Positions 1-6,578 are shown, counted from the stretch's first letter. The stretch: 6,578 nt of DNA from Akkermansiaceae bacterium (GCA_018676385.1 JABHEX010000050.1:1-6578); one strand, 5' to 3'. The notes: generated from the letters alone by a model not told the origin. Program-made: numbers and translations.

Positions 1-1453
1 CCTAGCAGACAAGGAGAAAAAAAATAAAATATACATTTGCACATCAAACGCAACCGCCGCTATTCATTCCCTTTTCAGCAGCAACTTCGAACGATTTCGT
101 GATCATCACCCGCTGCATTTCAGCCCCAAGTTTCTCGATAAAATTAGCATCCAAAACGAGGAGTCCGAAATCGTTATTTCTCGTCCCAACCTCAACGCTG
201 GATGGATGATCACCAAGCCCGACGAACTTCAAATTGATATAAAGGCAACAAAACAACTTTTTATTGATCTCGCTCAGCTCAACGCACTCAAAGTTGAAGA
301 TCGTTCAAGTGTTACTCTTCCCACAGCAGCAGCAGATGACAGCCAAGCTCAAGAAATATCAATTCATTTCGCGGATCAAGCTGAGGATATCACGATGCGT
401 ATCTACCCTCCCGCTAATGAGGATTCAAAGATTGCTCTCGTCACTGTGAGCGATCGGCCCGACACGGTGTTTCATCTCCCTCTCACGAAATCAGCTGCAA
501 TTCCCGGAACACCATCTCTAGCACTTCTACAATCAGGGGTGAATGATCTCAGGTCAAAAAATATGGTTTCATTGGATGGCAAGCAACTGAAGACTATCAT
601 TATTCGTCCAGGTGGTCTTCAAGATATCTTATTGCAGCGCGAAACACAAAGTGCATGGAAAGTCCGTCATCTTGACGGCTGGAGGCCCGCAAATACTGAC
701 ACATTGATCCGACTCATCACAGCAGTCACTCAAGACAAGATCGTCAATTTCATAACTGATGCAGCCACCGATCTATCTCCATACGGACTCGATCAGCCGT
801 TATTATTGCTCGGATTCAAAAGCTTCAATGGCGATACAATACAAATAGCTATCGGTCGTGGTGCTCAAAACCCAGAAGATCAAAATCGAAAACTATATGC
901 ACGCATTCTAGACCGACCTAACATATGGGAAATCAGTAACGAAACATTGGGCAAGATTGCACTCCATCCATGGCAATGGCGCACGTCACATGCCTGGCAT
1001 ATACCTGATGTAGATATCAAAAAAATCATCATTCACCGGAAAAAAGAACCTGTGGTTGAACTCACCTATAATAGCTTTTCAGATGCATGGACTTCAAAAA
1101 CTGAAGGTAAGGAATCTTCAACGAGACTAAACACTGATAGAGCTAAACTATTTCTCAAACAGCTCACATCCCTAGAAGCCAGCCGATGGATTGGCCCCAT
1201 GCACCCTGGTGCAATGAAGGCAATAGCATCACCAGATACCGTAATAAAAGTTCATGTTCAAGAATTCAATGATGATGGAACAGCTCACGCTACTGTAGTA
1301 AAAACACTCAAAATCGCACATACTAGTGGAAGGCTAATCAATTTTGCAAAGATTGACTCCTTGCCTGTTGGGCGCGACCGCGACCATGAAGCCAGTTACT
1401 TCTTTCTTTCTCCAGAGGTAATAACGAAACTTCATGTGAACCTGTTTGAATAA
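1..1453 (+). CDS. DUF4340 domain-containing protein, 5'-truncated by the window edge
   Basis: The frame is open from base 2 to the TAA at 1451-1453 and gives 483 visible residues, so the true start and any N-terminal membrane anchor lie outside the window. The ATG at 206 falls in the middle of a conserved unit (GWMITKPDELQ), so it is not the start. The sequence fits DUF4340: a beta-rich segment ends in a Trp, then a 'W-x-(I/V)-x-x-P' type strand is followed by a helix ending in leucines. I see this unit three times, with the key Trp at visible residues 68, 219 and 363. The middle copy continues into an 'LSPYGLDQP' segment typical of the family. Function is unknown. From memory, DUF4340 proteins often sit next to GldA/F/G-like ABC exporter genes and are membrane-anchored with an extracytoplasmic body, which predicts such genes just upstream. 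The sufS gene follows after 17 nt and is probably co-transcribed. The family call is made by pattern only. Confidence 0.8.
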   Translation, partial: LADKEKKNKIYICTSNATAAIHSLFSSNFERFRDHHPLHFSPKFLDKISIQNEESEIVISRPNLNAGWMITKPDELQIDIKATKQLFIDLAQLNALKVEDRSSVTLPTAAADDSQAQEISIHFADQAEDITMRIYPPANEDSKIALVTVSDRPDTVFHLPLTKSAAIPGTPSLALLQSGVNDLRSKNMVSLDGKQLKTIIIRPGGLQDILLQRETQSAWKVRHLDGWRPANTDTLIRLITAVTQDKIVNFITDAATDLSPYGLDQPLLLLGFKSFNGDTIQIAIGRGAQNPEDQNRKLYARILDRPNIWEISNETLGKIALHPWQWRTSHAWHIPDVDIKKIIIHRKKEPVVELTYNSFSDAWTSKTEGKESSTRLNTDRAKLFLKQLTSLEASRWIGPMHPGAMKAIASPDTVIKVHVQEFNDDGTAHATVVKTLKIAHTSGRLINFAKIDSLPVGRDRDHEASYFFLSPEVITKLHVNLFE

Positions 1454-1470
1454 ATCCGATTACAATAGAA

Positions 1471-2697
1471 ATGTCTAAATTTGACCCAAACGGAATCCGT
1501 GCTGATTTCCCTATTCTTGATCAACAGAATAACGGTGTACCGTTAGTGTACCTTGACAATGCTGCCACCGCTCAGACCCCAAAACAAGTGACGGAAGCGA
1601 TTTCAGACTACTACGGGAAAGTAAATTCAAACATTCATCGTGGTGCTCACAAATTGGCACGAGAAGCCACAATAGCACACGAGGCTGCAAGATTAAAAAT
1701 CGCTGAGCATTTAAACACTCTACACGCCCATGAAATTATTTTCACTTCAGGAACAACTGACTCCATCAACCTGATTTCCAATACACTCACACTAAGTGGA
1801 ACAATCAACACTGACGATCACGTCATTATTTCTGGACTTGAACATCACTCAAATATCGTACCATGGCAAATGCTTTGCGAGCGCACTGGAGCTAAACTTA
1901 AAGTGGTTCCCGTATTAGACGACGGCACCATTGATATGGAAGTTTTCAAAGCAATGCTCAATGAGCGCGTCAAAGTAATTGCTATCAGCCATGTCTCTAA
2001 CGCACTAGGCACAATCAATCCAGTTAAAGAAATCATACAACTCGCCAGAGATTATGATGCATGCATTCTTATAGATGGAGCACAAGCTGCACCTCATATG
2101 AGAGTAGATGTACAAGATCTCGATTGTGACTTTTATGTGTTTTCTGGACACAAGACGTATGGACCGACTGGTATTGGTGTGCTGTACGGTAAGGAGACAC
2201 GACTCAATTCACTGCCGCCTTGGCGTGGTGGTGGTGAAATGATTAAAGAAGTTACTTTTGAAAATACAACCTACAACGACCTTCCCTTCAAGTTTGAGGC
2301 TGGCACACCGGATATAGAGGGTGCTATTTCGCTTGCGCGCGCCATAGACTACATGAACTCAATCGGCATGGAAACCATCGCCAAGCACGAGAATATGTTA
2401 GAACAAGCTGCCAGCTCAGCACTTGCAGAAGTTCCAGGAATTAAATTCTATGGCACATCACCGCACAAAGCGGCTGTCATTTCTTTTCGCATCGATGGCA
2501 TTCACCACTATGACATGGGCACGCTAATGGACCAGATGGGTGTAGCGGTTAGAACAGGTCATCTATGTTGCCAACCACTTATGGCTAGGTTTGGCATCAC
2601 CGGCACAGTCCGTGCCTCATTTGCTGCGTATAATACACTAGATGATGTGGACAGGCTCGTAGCCGCCGTTCGCAAAGCCACTGCTATGCTAGGCTAA
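1471..2697 (+). CDS. sufS: SufS-type cysteine desulfurase (group II), complete
   Basis: This is a PLP-dependent, fold-type I enzyme that converts L-cysteine to L-alanine and holds the sulfur as a persulfide for Fe-S cluster assembly in the cytoplasm. Its 408 residues match the usual SufS length (about 406). Visible landmarks are: the N-terminal YLDNAATAQTP segment (27-37); TSGTTDSIN (92-100), which binds the PLP phosphate; SGLEHHSN with the ring-stacking His at 125; IDGAQAAPH with Asp202 and Gln205; FSGHKTYGPTG with the Schiff-base Lys228; the WRGGGEMI loop (251-258); FEAGTP (275-280); and RTGHLCCQPLM with catalytic Cys366. The short Cys loop and RxGHxC context mark the SufS/CsdA group rather than IscS/NifS. 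The residue after the catalytic Cys is a second Cys (367) in place of the commoner small residue. The ATG has no clear Shine-Dalgarno, but it gives the standard family N-terminus. No sufBCDE/U gene is in view, so CsdA-like use is possible. Confidence 0.95.
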   Translation: MSKFDPNGIRADFPILDQQNNGVPLVYLDNAATAQTPKQVTEAISDYYGKVNSNIHRGAHKLAREATIAHEAARLKIAEHLNTLHAHEIIFTSGTTDSINLISNTLTLSGTINTDDHVIISGLEHHSNIVPWQMLCERTGAKLKVVPVLDDGTIDMEVFKAMLNERVKVIAISHVSNALGTINPVKEIIQLARDYDACILIDGAQAAPHMRVDVQDLDCDFYVFSGHKTYGPTGIGVLYGKETRLNSLPPWRGGGEMIKEVTFENTTYNDLPFKFEAGTPDIEGAISLARAIDYMNSIGMETIAKHENMLEQAASSALAEVPGIKFYGTSPHKAAVISFRIDGIHHYDMGTLMDQMGVAVRTGHLCCQPLMARFGITGTVRASFAAYNTLDDVDRLVAAVRKATAMLG

Positions 2698-3818
2698 CCA
2701 AGCAGCCTTCGTTTGGCGAGGCGGGACACAAATTTTTCCATCTCCTGCTCTTTCTTTTCAAGCTCTTCGACGAGTTTAAGCTGAGTGCGGGCGCGATCAA
2801 GATTGTGACGATCATGTTTAGATTTGAAATATACATCCCCCTCAAGGTAATCCGTGAGGAAACGGATCCCAATTTCTAGGGAGATAAGTTTACCCGAAAA
2901 AACCAGATTCTCAATTTCAGCATCACACAGACAATCACAACCGTCTAAGTAACCTTCCGCCAAGGATTCAAAAAAGGGCATGCGCATCTCTACCTTGGAG
3001 AGATCCTGTTCATCTTCAGCTGCGGGGCTTACTACAGTACGAACAAGATCACCAAAATCATAAAGAGAAAGGCCTGGCATGACAGTATCCAAGTCAATTA
3101 CGCAGACTGCTTCATCCGTTTCCGTATCGATCATCACATTGTTGATCTTCGTATCGTTATGTGTAATCCGAATGGGTATTTTACCTTTATCACGAAGCGT
3201 AATAAGCTTTGTCGTTAAATGCTTACGTCTTTGGATAAAATCAATTTCAGGCTGTGCTGTGCCTACACGGTCACAAGGATTAGCAGCAATCACCTCCATC
3301 AATTTTTTATAACGTTTAGGAGTATCATGAAAATCTGGAATAGTCTCCTCAATATCATCAACATCAATATCACTAACCAGATCTTGAAACGATCCAAAGG
3401 CATGGCCTGCCTGATATGCCTGACGTGTATTTTCTACAATATCATAAGTCTTACATCCATCGATAAAATTATAGCATCGCCAAACACCGCCTCCGCCACC
3501 TTCAGCATAAAACCTTCCACCTCGTGCTGGGTATAGGTTCAGAGTCTGCCCGCCGAGATCTTTTTTTACCCGCAGCACTTTCCAGTTGATGTGACGAGTT
3601 ACCATCTCGACATTACGCATCACGGCCAAAGGATTTTTAAATACTTTTTCATTAATACGTTGAAAAATATATTGTGCAATACTTCCGCTTGGCTCAGTGA
3701 AAGTTGCCATATATGTGGAATTGATATGACCGCTATGTATCTCCTCACCCGATAGAAATTCACCAGCAATGGCAAATTCATTAGCGACATCTTCAATATG
3801 ACTTTCGTTTTTTATCAC
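2694..3818 (-). CDS. APH-fold phosphotransferase, NahK-like (N-acetylhexosamine 1-kinase family)
   Basis: This 374-residue cytoplasmic kinase of the aminoglycoside/choline-kinase fold probably transfers phosphate from ATP to a sugar or other small molecule. Landmarks in order are: a glycine-containing nucleotide loop SGHINSTY (29-36); the strand YIFQRIN (50-56) followed by VFKNP; VWRCYNFIDG (112-121); the catalytic loop HNDTKINNV (220-228) with base Asp222 and metal-ligand Asn227; IDLDTVMPG (241-249) with the metal-binding Asp; and YDFGDLVR (253-260). HNDTK with IDLDTVMPG is characteristic of the group that contains bifidobacterial NahK; some databases, as I recall, label relatives 'mucin desulfatase', which is probably a misannotation. 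The C-terminus (348-372) is a charged helix rich in Glu, Lys and Arg. A run of five glycines (107-111) is unusual. The GTG start is fixed because an in-frame TAG lies directly upstream. It overlaps the phosphatase stop by 4 nt (GTGA), so translation is coupled. The substrate cannot be read from the sequence. Confidence 0.88.
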   Translation of the reverse strand: MIKNESHIEDVANEFAIAGEFLSGEEIHSGHINSTYMATFTEPSGSIAQYIFQRINEKVFKNPLAVMRNVEMVTRHINWKVLRVKKDLGGQTLNLYPARGGRFYAEGGGGGVWRCYNFIDGCKTYDIVENTRQAYQAGHAFGSFQDLVSDIDVDDIEETIPDFHDTPKRYKKLMEVIAANPCDRVGTAQPEIDFIQRRKHLTTKLITLRDKGKIPIRITHNDTKINNVMIDTETDEAVCVIDLDTVMPGLSLYDFGDLVRTVVSPAAEDEQDLSKVEMRMPFFESLAEGYLDGCDCLCDAEIENLVFSGKLISLEIGIRFLTDYLEGDVYFKSKHDRHNLDRARTQLKLVEELEKKEQEMEKFVSRLAKRRLLG

Positions 3819-4309
3819 CTATTTTCTGGGGTTTGCTTGATAAACTTTATGATTCCTGGGAGCGCCCTCTGAATTAGATTAGCAACTTCTTCATAAGCAG
3901 CGGATCCCATTCCAATAGGGTCGGGAACATCCATCTCTGTTGGATATTCGTCAGCATCTATAAAATCAGTTAACAACCTTATGGATTCTGATTTTTCAGG
4001 AAAATAGTGAGACAACATTTCAGCATGTGCATGAGTCATTGGAATGATGATATCAATCATCGCAAGCATTTCACTGTTAACCTGTCTACTTTTAAATTTT
4101 GTTAATGGAGCTTTGAGCTGTTCTAATATTATTTGAGTTTCGCAGCTCACTGCCTGCCCTGGCATAGCTGCGACTCCAGCTGAGCCCACATCGATCAACT
4201 TGTCGGCAGAAACCTTGGCTCTGAGAAGGCCTTCTGCCATTGGGCTTCGGCAGGTATTTCCAGTGCAAACGAAGAGCACGTGTATTTCTTTACTATCGCT
4301 GGATGCCAT
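3815..4309 (-). CDS. low-molecular-weight protein phosphatase, YwlE-like (possible protein-arginine phosphatase)
   Basis: This is a 164-residue cysteine phosphatase of the LMW-PTP fold, a normal length for the family. The N-terminal strand runs into the phosphate-binding loop VCTGNTCRSPMAEG, with nucleophile Cys15 and phosphate-binding Arg21 in the C-x5-R signature. The general-acid loop is DVPDPIGM (127-134), with Asp130 the expected acid. VGSAGV (41-46) is another family landmark. The loop carries Thr19 where tyrosine phosphatases usually have Ile (CxGNICRS). In Bacillus YwlE the matching Thr is the known determinant of phospho-arginine specificity, so arginine dephosphorylation is a reasonable inference, but no McsB-type arginine kinase is in view. 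The ATG at 4309 is chosen because it gives a normal N-terminus. A longer TTG start at 4405 would have to translate the terminator hairpin and its U-tract. There is no visible Shine-Dalgarno. The gene overlaps the downstream kinase by 4 nt. Confidence 0.9.
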   Translation of the reverse strand: MASSDSKEIHVLFVCTGNTCRSPMAEGLLRAKVSADKLIDVGSAGVAAMPGQAVSCETQIILEQLKAPLTKFKSRQVNSEMLAMIDIIIPMTHAHAEMLSHYFPEKSESIRLLTDFIDADEYPTEMDVPDPIGMGSAAYEEVANLIQRALPGIIKFIKQTPENR

Positions 4310-4325
4310 GATTAGTGCGGGTTTG

Positions 4326-4363
4326 AAAAAGAAAAACAGGGTCTCCGATACGGAGAACCCTGT
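4326..4363 (-). terminator. intrinsic (Rho-independent) terminator of the long gene
   Basis: Read on the minus strand, ACAGGGT and CGGAG-type arms form a 12-bp stem (4336-4342 with 4357-4363, and 4343-4347 with 4351-4355) with one bulged base at 4356 and a three-base loop. The stem runs directly into a U-tract of five T, one C and five T (4336 down to 4326). There is no T-run on the plus-strand side, so it works leftward only. It lies 54 nt after the stop of the long minus-strand gene and 16 nt before the phosphatase ATG, within the only intergenic gap of about 100 nt in the window. Confidence 0.9.
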
Positions 4364-4417
4364 CCAGATTAATTGTTGACTGAGGAAGCTGGCATCACCT
4401 CCCAAGTTACGGCTAAA

Positions 4418-6578
4418 TTACTGTGCCTTCAGATGAAGCGAAACCCGAGTACGTCCATCCTCGTTGCGTGTATTCAGCGTGAGCGAATCAAGCGAACCAA
4501 ACGCCTTGATAGCTTCCTCAATCATGGGCTTGTTTTCAGTAAAGTCGGCACGAGCACTCTCACCAGGAATGATTTCGTCTGCATTCTTTTCAAGCAAGGC
4601 CATCCATTGCTGGGCGAAGCCGTTGAACATCTTGAAATCGACATGTAGCCACGCTCCCTTACGATCAGACTTATCACCAGTCTTGAATCGCTCAGCAAGA
4701 CCCTCAGAGAATGTCTTGGATGTTGAAACGAAGAACAGTTCATCGCTGACCGAAACGGATGGCACAAAGTCATCATTCTGGAATGGAATCGGGACGAACC
4801 ATGTCTTAAGCCCGTCCTTCTCGCTACTCATTGGCACCTGCATGGGTATTTCCTCGCCTGCCATTTGACTGATTGTTTTTAGAATATTCTCAGCTGAGGA
4901 GTTGACGCGTGTCCAAGAACTCTGAAGTTTTGCTCGATCATCTACAGTGGAAACGTAGCTAATTCGTGGCATCTTACCTCCCTGAAGAATGACATCAGGC
5001 ACATTGGGAATCTTCGGTAGTGCACCATTCACATCCACCACTAAGGCAGATTCTGCACCGAGTCCTGCGGCAAGGTCGCCGCGCAGTGCTTTCCAGAGTT
5101 CTATGGCATCGTTTTTGAAGGTGTTGTCAAACATCTTAACGCCCTGACTGAAATCGCCAAAACCTCCCACTTTAACATCGAGGGCAGCAATGCGCTTGGT
5201 AAGCAGATATGATGTCTCGCCAATCGAATCTACGTATTCCATCAGCTTCTCATTATATGCCTCATTACTCGTCCAGTTTGCGAACAACAGCGTATTATCG
5301 CCATCTCCAAGTGAAGCAAGTGTGTGAGATTGATTAAAGTCAATCGAAGGCATATTACCTCCACCGAAACCCTCGGCTTTCAGCCCGTCTTCGATGTATG
5401 CCACATAACCGAGGTCGGCCGCATTAAACATTCCTACAAGCTTCTCTCCCTGATCAGTAATACTTCCTAGTAGTGCCTCGATGTCTTGGGTGTCGCCAAG
5501 CGAACCAGCATCGCCAAGTCCATCACTCAGCCCTTTTGTGAATGAGTTCAATATACGGAATCCGACAGCCTCATAGTTACCTGTCGTGTTAATCACTTTG
5601 GAATCACTATAACCCAGACTGATGATATTCTTATCCAGATACTTATCGAGGAAAGCGATTTCTTCTTTTGCGCACATGGAATCGCTAATGTTTTCAGCAA
5701 ACACGAAGTCCTCTTCGGATTTACCAAGGAAAAAAATCACGTAATCATCGATGGTGCCGGTGACGCAAACAATAGATTTTTTTGCAAGTGCATCTATGAA
5801 AGCATTAGTTTCCTCAATTCCGAAGATTTCCTGCATTTCCTTAGTATAATCCTCGTCGATTTGTTCAGCCATTTTGGCTCCACTGACCTTGAAACCACTA
5901 AACTCGTTGCCACCTCGTTTGATCGTAATTGGCTCAGAGGCTTCCTCCAACATACCAAACAATGATGTCATTTGCTCCATCTTCTCAACCACCAATTCAC
6001 GTGTATCAGCGTCACTCACCTTGCATCCTTGGTAGACTGCAGGCATATTGGAGCTCTGGAACATTTTAACGACTTCCTTGGAAGCCCCCTTGAGAGGACC
6101 TTTAATAAATTGATCTGGCTCGTCTGGCTTGTAAGCATCGCCCTCACGCACAAATCCGTCTGCCATGTGAATTCCAGTGCGACCACCATAGTAGGCCAAC
6201 CGATTCAGCAAATTTACAGCCAACTCAAAACTCTTACTGGTTCCGGGACCATAGGCGGTGAAGTATTCCTCACTGTATTGCGCAATCTGGCCAGCGGCAT
6301 CGTCACTCTTCATGAGATCTTCGAGTGAGATTCCTTCGTCAGCAATACGCTGCAGCGCAAACGTGCCAATGGGTGATTTGAGAAACTGCTGAAATGCTTC
6401 TTTACCTTTAAAAATCCCGTCATACTTGACGATGGTTTTAGGTAAGTGCTTAGCAAATCCTAGTTTTGCTGCCCTATCCTCTGCAGAGACTGGAGGTTTT
6501 ATCGTGTCCGAAACATTTGGATCGATAACTTGCTGTACGCCGTCATTACCCGATTGGTCAGATGAAGATGTAGCAACA
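4418..6578 (-). CDS. long, probably exported protein of unknown function with two similar halves; N-terminus beyond the window
   Basis: The frame is open from the right edge to the TAA at 4418-4420 and gives 719 visible residues. The ATG at 6313 is not the start, because coding-like sequence continues for 88 codons upstream to the edge. The visible N-terminus is a low-complexity Ser/Asp/Gln/Val linker (about residues 1-36), the kind often found just after a signal peptide or lipobox. The folded region then begins at AAKLGFAKHLPKTIVKY. I recall similar 'LGFA-x-LP' proteins as large paralogous families in Verrucomicrobiae, with distant resemblance to DUF3352-type proteins. Two stretches, about residues 178-295 and 528-632, share one plan: 'MP' then a strand, a long helix, a strand pair, and a V-x-V-(T/S)-x-D-(Y/L)-x-x-FF core. 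Between them lie Gly-rich loops (GLSDGLGDAGSLGD, 349-362; EGFGGGNMP, 402-410). I see no catalytic motif or internal membrane segment. The gene ends at its own intrinsic terminator. Function unknown. Confidence 0.85.
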   Translation of the reverse strand, partial: VATSSSDQSGNDGVQQVIDPNVSDTIKPPVSAEDRAAKLGFAKHLPKTIVKYDGIFKGKEAFQQFLKSPIGTFALQRIADEGISLEDLMKSDDAAGQIAQYSEEYFTAYGPGTSKSFELAVNLLNRLAYYGGRTGIHMADGFVREGDAYKPDEPDQFIKGPLKGASKEVVKMFQSSNMPAVYQGCKVSDADTRELVVEKMEQMTSLFGMLEEASEPITIKRGGNEFSGFKVSGAKMAEQIDEDYTKEMQEIFGIEETNAFIDALAKKSIVCVTGTIDDYVIFFLGKSEEDFVFAENISDSMCAKEEIAFLDKYLDKNIISLGYSDSKVINTTGNYEAVGFRILNSFTKGLSDGLGDAGSLGDTQDIEALLGSITDQGEKLVGMFNAADLGYVAYIEDGLKAEGFGGGNMPSIDFNQSHTLASLGDGDNTLLFANWTSNEAYNEKLMEYVDSIGETSYLLTKRIAALDVKVGGFGDFSQGVKMFDNTFKNDAIELWKALRGDLAAGLGAESALVVDVNGALPKIPNVPDVILQGGKMPRISYVSTVDDRAKLQSSWTRVNSSAENILKTISQMAGEEIPMQVPMSSEKDGLKTWFVPIPFQNDDFVPSVSVSDELFFVSTSKTFSEGLAERFKTGDKSDRKGAWLHVDFKMFNGFAQQWMALLEKNADEIIPGESARADFTENKPMIEEAIKAFGSLDSLTLNTRNEDGRTRVSLHLKAQ

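Noticed and set aside
44..256. A 70-codon minus-strand open frame near the left edge.
   Set aside because: It lies wholly opposite the DUF4340 coding frame and resembles no family I know.
206..1453. The ATG at 206 as the start of the first gene.
   Set aside because: The frame stays open upstream to the window edge, and the upstream residues continue the DUF4340 pattern, with a strand pair leading into the conserved Trp just before this Met.
2663..2724. Imperfect inverted repeat around the convergent stop codons (CCGCC with GGCGG, TCGC-AAA with TTTGGCGA) as a bidirectional terminator.
   Set aside because: The stem is interrupted, the loop is about 35 nt, both arms are coding sequence, and no U-tract follows on either strand.
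3815..4405. A longer phosphatase starting at TTG 4405.
   Set aside because: The extra 32 residues are encoded by the terminator hairpin and its U-tract (hence a run of Phe), and the ATG at 4309 gives the standard LMW-PTP N-terminus.
4364..4417. A sigma-70-like promoter for the phosphatase upstream of the hairpin.
   Set aside because: No pair of -35 and -10 boxes with acceptable spacing could be found by eye on the minus strand, and it would in any case be cut off by the terminator.
4464..4868. A 134-codon plus-strand open frame.
   Set aside because: It is a shadow of the long minus-strand gene, with Ser-rich and Leu-rich composition and no recognisable motif. The other opposite-strand frames at 3079-3536 and 5972-6328 were rejected for the same reason.
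4418..6313. The ATG at 6313 as the start of the long minus-strand gene.
   Set aside because: The frame is open for 88 more codons to the edge, and those residues include the LGFAKHLPK segment that looks like the beginning of the conserved domain.

Overview
The window looks like ordinary chromosomal sequence, roughly mid-40s percent GC by eye, from a Gram-negative-type bacterium. It is most probably a member of Verrucomicrobiota. The pointers are a DUF4340-type protein, a NahK-like phosphotransferase with the HNDTKxNN motif, a long protein carrying the 'LGFAKHLPK' type of N-terminal motif that I associate from memory with Verrucomicrobiae, and the absence of clear Shine-Dalgarno sequences at all three visible starts. 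This taxonomic call is an inference (about 0.6).

Layout: (1) Positions 1-1453, plus strand: the 3' part of a DUF4340-type protein whose start lies before the window. The reading frame is open from the first bases. (2) Positions 1471-2697, plus strand, 17 nt downstream: a complete SufS-type cysteine desulfurase with every catalytic residue present. (3) Positions 2694-3818, minus strand: a NahK-like sugar or small-molecule kinase of the APH fold. It meets sufS tail to tail, and the two stop codons overlap. (4) Positions 3815-4309, minus strand: a low-molecular-weight protein phosphatase with a YwlE-like CTGNTCR loop. Its TGA stop overlaps the kinase GTG start. (5) Positions 4326-4363: a strong intrinsic terminator on the minus strand. 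(6) Positions 4418-6578, minus strand: a long, probably exported protein of unknown function, open at the right edge, with two similar halves.

The genes form two converging blocks. The left block (DUF4340 then sufS) reads right and the right block (long protein, terminator, phosphatase, kinase) reads left. The phosphatase and kinase are almost certainly translated from one message. Their position behind the long gene's terminator means they depend on read-through or on a promoter I could not identify. SufS would supply persulfide sulfur for Fe-S cluster assembly, but no other SUF gene is in view. I see no RNA gene, CRISPR array, insertion sequence, attachment site or origin, and no gene-free stretch over 300 bases. 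No clear new multi-gene system is visible. The most unusual items are the internal repeats of the two large uncharacterised proteins, the predicted arginine-phosphatase signature, and the terminator just before the phosphatase.
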